DNA from: CAZVXI01 sp964631295 | GTDB lineage: Bacteria; Planctomycetota; Phycisphaerae; Phycisphaerales; SM1A02 | Assembly: GCA_964631295.1 (NCBI GenBank) | Contig: CAZVXI010000134.1 | Coordinates: 1 to 8,820, forward strand | Direction of reading: 5' to 3' | DNA: 8,820 nucleotides | In this document: positions 5,538-8,820 of the stretch, piece after piece | Numbering within the stretch: the first letter of the stretch is position 1 | How the letters are laid out: every line of letters starts with the position of its first letter | Position numbers and translations under genes: made by a program | The notes under the pieces: generated by a model | Database searches by the model: none | What the model saw: the letters and a program-made list of their open reading frames with translations, nothing else | Told to the model about the DNA's origin: nothing

Positions 5538-6866
5538 ATGGCATTCCTGTTTGAGATCATCCGACTTGGTCTGAAGAACCTTCGCCTGCATATGCTGCGC
5601 TCGATCCTGACGAGCCTGGGCATTATCTTCGGCGTGGCAGCGGTGATCGTGATGGTGTCGATCGGGGAAGGCAAGAAGCAGGCGGCGCTGCGTGAGATTC
5701 AGGCGCTCGGTGCGACGAACATCATTGTTCGGTCGGTCCCGCCGCCTCAGTCGACATCGTTCGGCGGCGAGCAGAACTCTTTTGTGGCGAGTTATGGCCT
5801 CCTTCGCGAGGACCTGCGCCGTGTGGAACACTTCATCACGGATGCTGCGTGGATTGTCCCGCTCAAGTCAGTCGGCGATGAAGTCTCGCGTGGTGCGAAC
5901 CGGATGCTGAGCCAGGCGTTTGGAACAACGCCAGACCTGCTCGAAGTCGCAAACCTCGAGATCGCCCGTGGGCGGTATCTCTCCCAGCAGGACATGGATA
6001 CGCGCGCCCCCGTCGCGGTCATCGGAGCCGAGGTGGCAGACAAGTTTTTCGCGTTGGAAGATCCGGTCGGCGAAGAGTTTCGCATCTCGCAGGACATCTT
6101 CCGCGTGGTCGGTGTTCTTAAGCCAGTCGGGCTTGCGGGCGGCGCTGGTTCAGCGCTTGTCGGGCGCGACCTCAACAAGGACATTCACATTCCACTGACG
6201 ACTGCGTCCATGCGGTTTGGCGACATTGTCCAGCGCCGGACGTCAGGGTCATTCAGTGGCGAAGAGGTGCAGGTTTCAGAGATTTACGTCGCAGCTCAAA
6301 CCAACGAGCAGGTCACCGCGACGGCGGAACGCGTGCGGCGGATTATCGACCAGACGCATGCAGACGAACGCGATGCGCAGCTCATCGTGCCGTGGGAACT
6401 GCTCAAGCAGGCTGAGCGTGAGACGCGGACGATGAACATCATGCTCACCGCAATTGCTGCGATCAGTCTGCTCGTCGGCGGCATCGGCATCATGAACATC
6501 ATGCTCGCATCGGTGACGGAGCGCACGAAGGAAATCGGCATCCGCCGCGCGGTCGGTGCAACGCGGCAGCACATTACTGCTCAGTTCCTCGTTGAGACAG
6601 GCGCGCTCAGCGCGGTGGGTGGATTGCTCGGCATTGCGCTTGGCGTCGGACTGTCGGTCGGGATAGATGCGGTCCTGCCGCTGCTTGCGCGTGCTCAGAT
6701 GCTTGGCCAGGCGGTGACCGAATCATCCACGTTCGAGACACAGGTCACCACATGGTCCATTGTGGTTTCGTTCATCGTGGCGACCGGTGTCGGGCTGATC
6801 TTCGGCATCTATCCGGCGATCGTCGCATCACGCCAGGATCCGATTGTCGCGCTTCGCCACGACTGA
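5538..6866 (+). CDS. MacB/FtsX-type ABC transporter permease
   Basis: A 442-residue inner-membrane protein of the type VII (MacB-like) ABC superfamily. The N-terminal helix TM1 (about 22-41, RSILTSLGIIFGVAAVIVMVSIGEG) is the family signature. It is followed by a large periplasmic MacB_PCD domain (about 45-290) with GATNIIV and the RVVGVLKP strand. Next are three helices at about 299-327, 350-378 and 404-428, the last two flanking a short periplasmic loop. The cytoplasmic coupling segment ERTKEIGIRRAVGA (about 328-341) contacts the ATPase, and the end DPIVALRHD matches the usual 'P..ALR.E'. Such permeases do not move substrate through the membrane; they use ATP for periplasmic work such as lipoprotein or drug export with a partner. 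No ATPase or adaptor gene lies on either side. The ATG at 5538 fits the family start; the ribosome site is weak. Confidence 0.92.
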   Translation: MAFLFEIIRLGLKNLRLHMLRSILTSLGIIFGVAAVIVMVSIGEGKKQAALREIQALGATNIIVRSVPPPQSTSFGGEQNSFVASYGLLREDLRRVEHFITDAAWIVPLKSVGDEVSRGANRMLSQAFGTTPDLLEVANLEIARGRYLSQQDMDTRAPVAVIGAEVADKFFALEDPVGEEFRISQDIFRVVGVLKPVGLAGGAGSALVGRDLNKDIHIPLTTASMRFGDIVQRRTSGSFSGEEVQVSEIYVAAQTNEQVTATAERVRRIIDQTHADERDAQLIVPWELLKQAERETRTMNIMLTAIAAISLLVGGIGIMNIMLASVTERTKEIGIRRAVGATRQHITAQFLVETGALSAVGGLLGIALGVGLSVGIDAVLPLLARAQMLGQAVTESSTFETQVTTWSIVVSFIVATGVGLIFGIYPAIVASRQDPIVALRHD

Positions 6867-6893
6867 TCATCACACGATTGCGAATCGGCGACC

Positions 6894-7445
6894 TCAGACA
6901 GCGAGCCAGCCGAATATCCCCGCGGTAATCAGGCCGTACGCAATGCCGTCGAGTATGTCCATTGCGACAGCGCGTGCCGGCTTGCCGAACCAGATCGCAT
7001 TCGGGATGAACGCGAAACAGTAAGCGAGGATCGCAGCGGCTCCGGAAATCTGGAATACATCGAGATATGACGAGTCGGCATCCGTTCCGAGCGAGGTGAT
7101 GTAGCCGATGAACGTGCTTGCGATCAGAAAGAACAGGAACGTGAGCGCCATGTTGCGGCCCATGTTCGGCGGGCCGGGCCAGACAGTCATGATGCCGTTC
7201 GGCCCGTCGAGATAGCGTTGTTTGACTGTCTCATCTTTGAAATCAGCCGGCTCGCAGTATGGGAACATGTACTGGCCCGGCTTGATTTTGTTCGTGCGGA
7301 TGTGGTTCATCACGCCATCTTCATCGGGCAGTTTGTTCCAGTCTGGCTTGTGGTGCGGCAGGACAGTCCATGCCACGGAACTCGCGATGAACCCGGCGAC
7401 CGCGGCGAGGACAATCGGAAGCCACAGTGCGATCAGATCACTCAT
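6894..7445 (-). CDS. Four-helix membrane protein of unknown function
   Basis: A 183-residue protein with an N-terminal helix (about 6-28), a soluble stretch of about 70 residues, then three helices (98-118, 128-147, 160-182). Conserved-looking features include LPHHKPDWNKLPDEDGV right after TM1, KPGQYMFP (55-62), GPNGIMTVWPGPPNMGRNM before TM2, IPNAIWFGKPARAVAMDILDGIAYG leading into TM4, and an ending GIFGWL. This pattern matches an unnamed membrane protein family of about 175-180 residues found in several phyla, recalled rather than searched. The ATG at 7445 has GGAAGG seven bases upstream, so the start is firm. It ends 27 bases from the permease stop (convergent) and is divergent from the TetR regulator, which may control it. 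Function is unknown. Confidence 0.85.
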   Translation of the reverse strand: MSDLIALWLPIVLAAVAGFIASSVAWTVLPHHKPDWNKLPDEDGVMNHIRTNKIKPGQYMFPYCEPADFKDETVKQRYLDGPNGIMTVWPGPPNMGRNMALTFLFFLIASTFIGYITSLGTDADSSYLDVFQISGAAAILAYCFAFIPNAIWFGKPARAVAMDILDGIAYGLITAGIFGWLAV

Positions 7446-7618
7446 TGCCAGTCCTTCCCAAGGGTGAACCCAGCGGGGAACTCCAGTCGGGCACTATGCG
7501 CGGAGCGGCTCAGGCCGTCAAGTGGCCGTGTGTGGGTGTCGGCATGGGGCATCAGGTTTGCAAAGCCTGCCGGTTGGTGTACCGTGCAACGACTGGCAGT
7601 GGGGCCAGAGGTGTGGGT
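7446..7618. promoter_or_regulatory. Divergent control region with candidate TetR operator
   Basis: This 173-base region separates the membrane protein and TetR starts and should hold both promoters. The segment 7553-7569, CAGGTTTGCAAAGCCTG, is a 17-base dyad centred at 7561 with six of eight pairs complementary, a usual size for a TetR operator; it ends 49 bases before the TetR ATG. A second symmetric pair, TGCCAGTC (7446-7453) and GACTGGCA (7591-7598), flanks the region. AGAGG at 7607-7611 is the TetR ribosome site. I cannot pick convincing -35/-10 boxes. Confidence 0.4.
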
Positions 7619-8329
7619 ATGACACACGAAACATCGAAGGCGGCCGATTCCGACGGGGGCGCGTCGGCCTCAACCGCCGCTTCATCTGGCAAGGGACGCG
7701 AGAGCCCCGCAGCTGTCGAGCGCGCTCGCGACCGGTCCCGCACGATGGACCGCATCATCACGGCGGTGGGCATCGTCCTCGCCGAGCAGGGCTTCCAGAA
7801 GCTGGGCATCAACGCGATCGCACGGCAGGCCGGCGTCGACAAGGTGCTGATTTACCGCTACTTCGATGGCCTCGCGGGCCTGATGGATGCCTACGCCAAG
7901 GAGGTCAACTTCTGGCCGATGGCGGAGGAACTCGCCGGCTACGACGATGAGCACCTTCGCACACTGCCCCTGCGCGAGCAGATCATCGAGATGATGAAGA
8001 ACCTGGCCCGATCCCTGCACCGACGGCCTGCAACGCAACAGGTGATCGCGTGGGAACTGGTCGAACGCAACGAACTGACGGCCTCGCTCGAGCAGGCGCG
8101 CTGGGCGGTCCTGCGCGAGTTCGTCCGCCGCTACATCCGCGAGGACGACCAGCAGGCCAACCCGCGGCTGATTTCGGTGATCAACTTCGCTGCATCCGCA
8201 GTGATGCTGCTGGTCGCGCGCGGGCAGAAGGGGCCGATCTTCGAAGTGGCCGACCTGAGCAATGACGCTGCCTGGCAGGAACTCGACGCGGCGATCACCA
8301 ACATCGTGCATGGTGTGGTCGACGGCTGA
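7619..8329 (+). CDS. TetR/AcrR family transcriptional regulator
   Basis: A 236-residue one-component regulator. The DNA-binding domain spans about 43-92: DRIITAVGIVLAEQGFQKLGINAIARQAGVDKVLIYRYFDGLAGLMDAY carries the typical 'G...l.i..IA..AGV....iYryF..k..L' signature. The rest is helical ligand-binding and dimer domain with no pocket I can identify. Residues 1-40 are an unusual low-complexity lead rich in Ser, Ala, Gly and Glu, longer than the usual short TetR arm and probably disordered. The ATG at 7619 follows AGAGG with a seven-base gap. An ATG at residue 43 would remove the first helix-turn-helix residues, so the long form is preferred. It diverges from the membrane protein gene, a common arrangement for TetR and its target. 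Codon third positions look more GC-rich than in the next gene. Confidence 0.9.
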   Translation: MTHETSKAADSDGGASASTAASSGKGRESPAAVERARDRSRTMDRIITAVGIVLAEQGFQKLGINAIARQAGVDKVLIYRYFDGLAGLMDAYAKEVNFWPMAEELAGYDDEHLRTLPLREQIIEMMKNLARSLHRRPATQQVIAWELVERNELTASLEQARWAVLREFVRRYIREDDQQANPRLISVINFAASAVMLLVARGQKGPIFEVADLSNDAAWQELDAAITNIVHGVVDG

Positions 8330-8389
8330 GGCGCGATGCTGACCGGGTCTCGCTCGCGACTCGTTTCGCTCACGCTGATGTTCGCCTCG

Positions 8390-8820
8390 CTATGCGCGCC
8401 GCCTTCGGGAGCGCCCGGTGATCGCTGCGACGCCGAGGAGCGCCAGCGCGCCGGGCGCGGGAACTTCGAGGAAGCTGAAGTAGAGGTTGTCGATGAATAC
8501 GGTACCAGCATCTCTCACAACACGCACTTCATCGAACGTGATGTCGGTCAGAACGCCGCCAAACTGCCCGTTAAATCCACTCACAGGAACATTCTCCGTC
8601 CAACCGACGAACTCACCTTCGAGATAGAACTCATATCGCAGAGCACCGGGAAACAATACACCAATGACATTGAACGGCTGATCGAACTGCATGACGATTG
8701 TCGTCGAAAATCCATCAAGCCCCCAGTCATCAACAAACGACGAGGCATCATCGATCATATAAAAGCCATTGGTAAACTCGACGCCGAGGTCCGCGTACTC
8801 ATCATCAATGACCGTTCCGT
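8390..8820 (-). CDS. PEP-CTERM-type exported protein, C-terminal part (partial)
   Basis: Only the last 142 residues are present; the frame is open to the right edge, so the N-terminus and signal peptide lie outside. The visible part begins GTVIDDEYADLGVEFTNGFY, a motif usual near the start of the mature domain in planctomycete and proteobacterial PEP-CTERM proteins. It continues as beta-rich sequence (FNVIGVLFPGALRYEFYL, FDEVRVVRDAGTVFIDNLYF), suggesting a lectin-like jelly-roll fold. It ends EVPAPGALALLGVAAITG then RSRRRRA: the PEP-like motif, a hydrophobic helix and a basic tail, which together direct sorting and cleavage by an exosortase. No exosortase is in this window. An internal ATG at 8758 is not the true start. 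Base composition is lower in GC than the adjacent TetR gene. It is convergent with that gene. Confidence 0.85.
   Translation of the reverse strand, partial: GTVIDDEYADLGVEFTNGFYMIDDASSFVDDWGLDGFSTTIVMQFDQPFNVIGVLFPGALRYEFYLEGEFVGWTENVPVSGFNGQFGGVLTDITFDEVRVVRDAGTVFIDNLYFSFLEVPAPGALALLGVAAITGRSRRRRA

Noticed and set aside
5424..5831. Upstream extension of the small minus-strand gene
   Set aside because: It would read antisense through the permease start region and gives an Arg/His-rich shadow sequence unlike the compact 97-residue protein.
6875..6887. Small hairpin CGATT-GCG-AATCG between the permease and membrane protein
   Set aside because: A five-base AT-containing stem with a three-base loop and no T-run is too weak to call as a terminator.
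7682..8311. A 209-codon minus-strand frame opposite the TetR gene
   Set aside because: Shadow of the TetR coding frame; the translation is low in structure and matches nothing recognisable.

Overview
The window looks like ordinary chromosome from a fairly GC-rich planctomycete, most likely of the Phycisphaerae. Two signs point there. The truncated gene at the right edge ends in a PEP-CTERM-type tail (VPAPGALALLG, then an Arg-rich end) of the style common in that group. Several small proteins also look like poorly characterised planctomycete families. This placement is inferred from protein style, as no rRNA or other phylogenetic marker is present. Real genes take up most of the window. The long opposite-strand open frames, notably one running antisense to dapL, are frame shadows.

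Left part (1-2700): a small ArsR/SdpR-type winged-helix repressor on the minus strand, with a possible second operon gene running off the left edge. Then comes a gene-free stretch of about 630 bases holding an AT-rich island with a perfect 16-base palindrome and two pairs of direct repeats. It is followed on the plus strand by dapL (LL-diaminopimelate aminotransferase, lysine and peptidoglycan precursor synthesis), with a small eight-cysteine zinc-finger protein 44 bases downstream, probably in the same transcript.

Middle part (2740-6866): trmB (tRNA m7G46 methyltransferase) on the minus strand, divergent from an orphan membrane sensor histidine kinase on the plus strand. A small conserved protein of unknown function on the minus strand ends 10 bases from the kinase. 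It is divergent from a MacB/FtsX-type ABC transporter permease that has no ATPase gene beside it.

Right part (6894-8820): a four-helix membrane protein of unknown function on the minus strand, divergent from a TetR-family regulator with an unusual polar N-terminal extension. The 173-base region between them contains a dyad that could be the TetR operator. Last is the C-terminal part of a PEP-CTERM surface or exported protein on the minus strand.

I see no CRISPR array, insertion sequence, phage gene, RNA gene or obvious defence system. The items most worth checking are the paired-CxxC zinc protein linked to dapL, the kinase sensor domain that looks like a haem-less Tll0287/DUF3365-type domain, the orphan permease, and the repeat-rich control region at 559-741.
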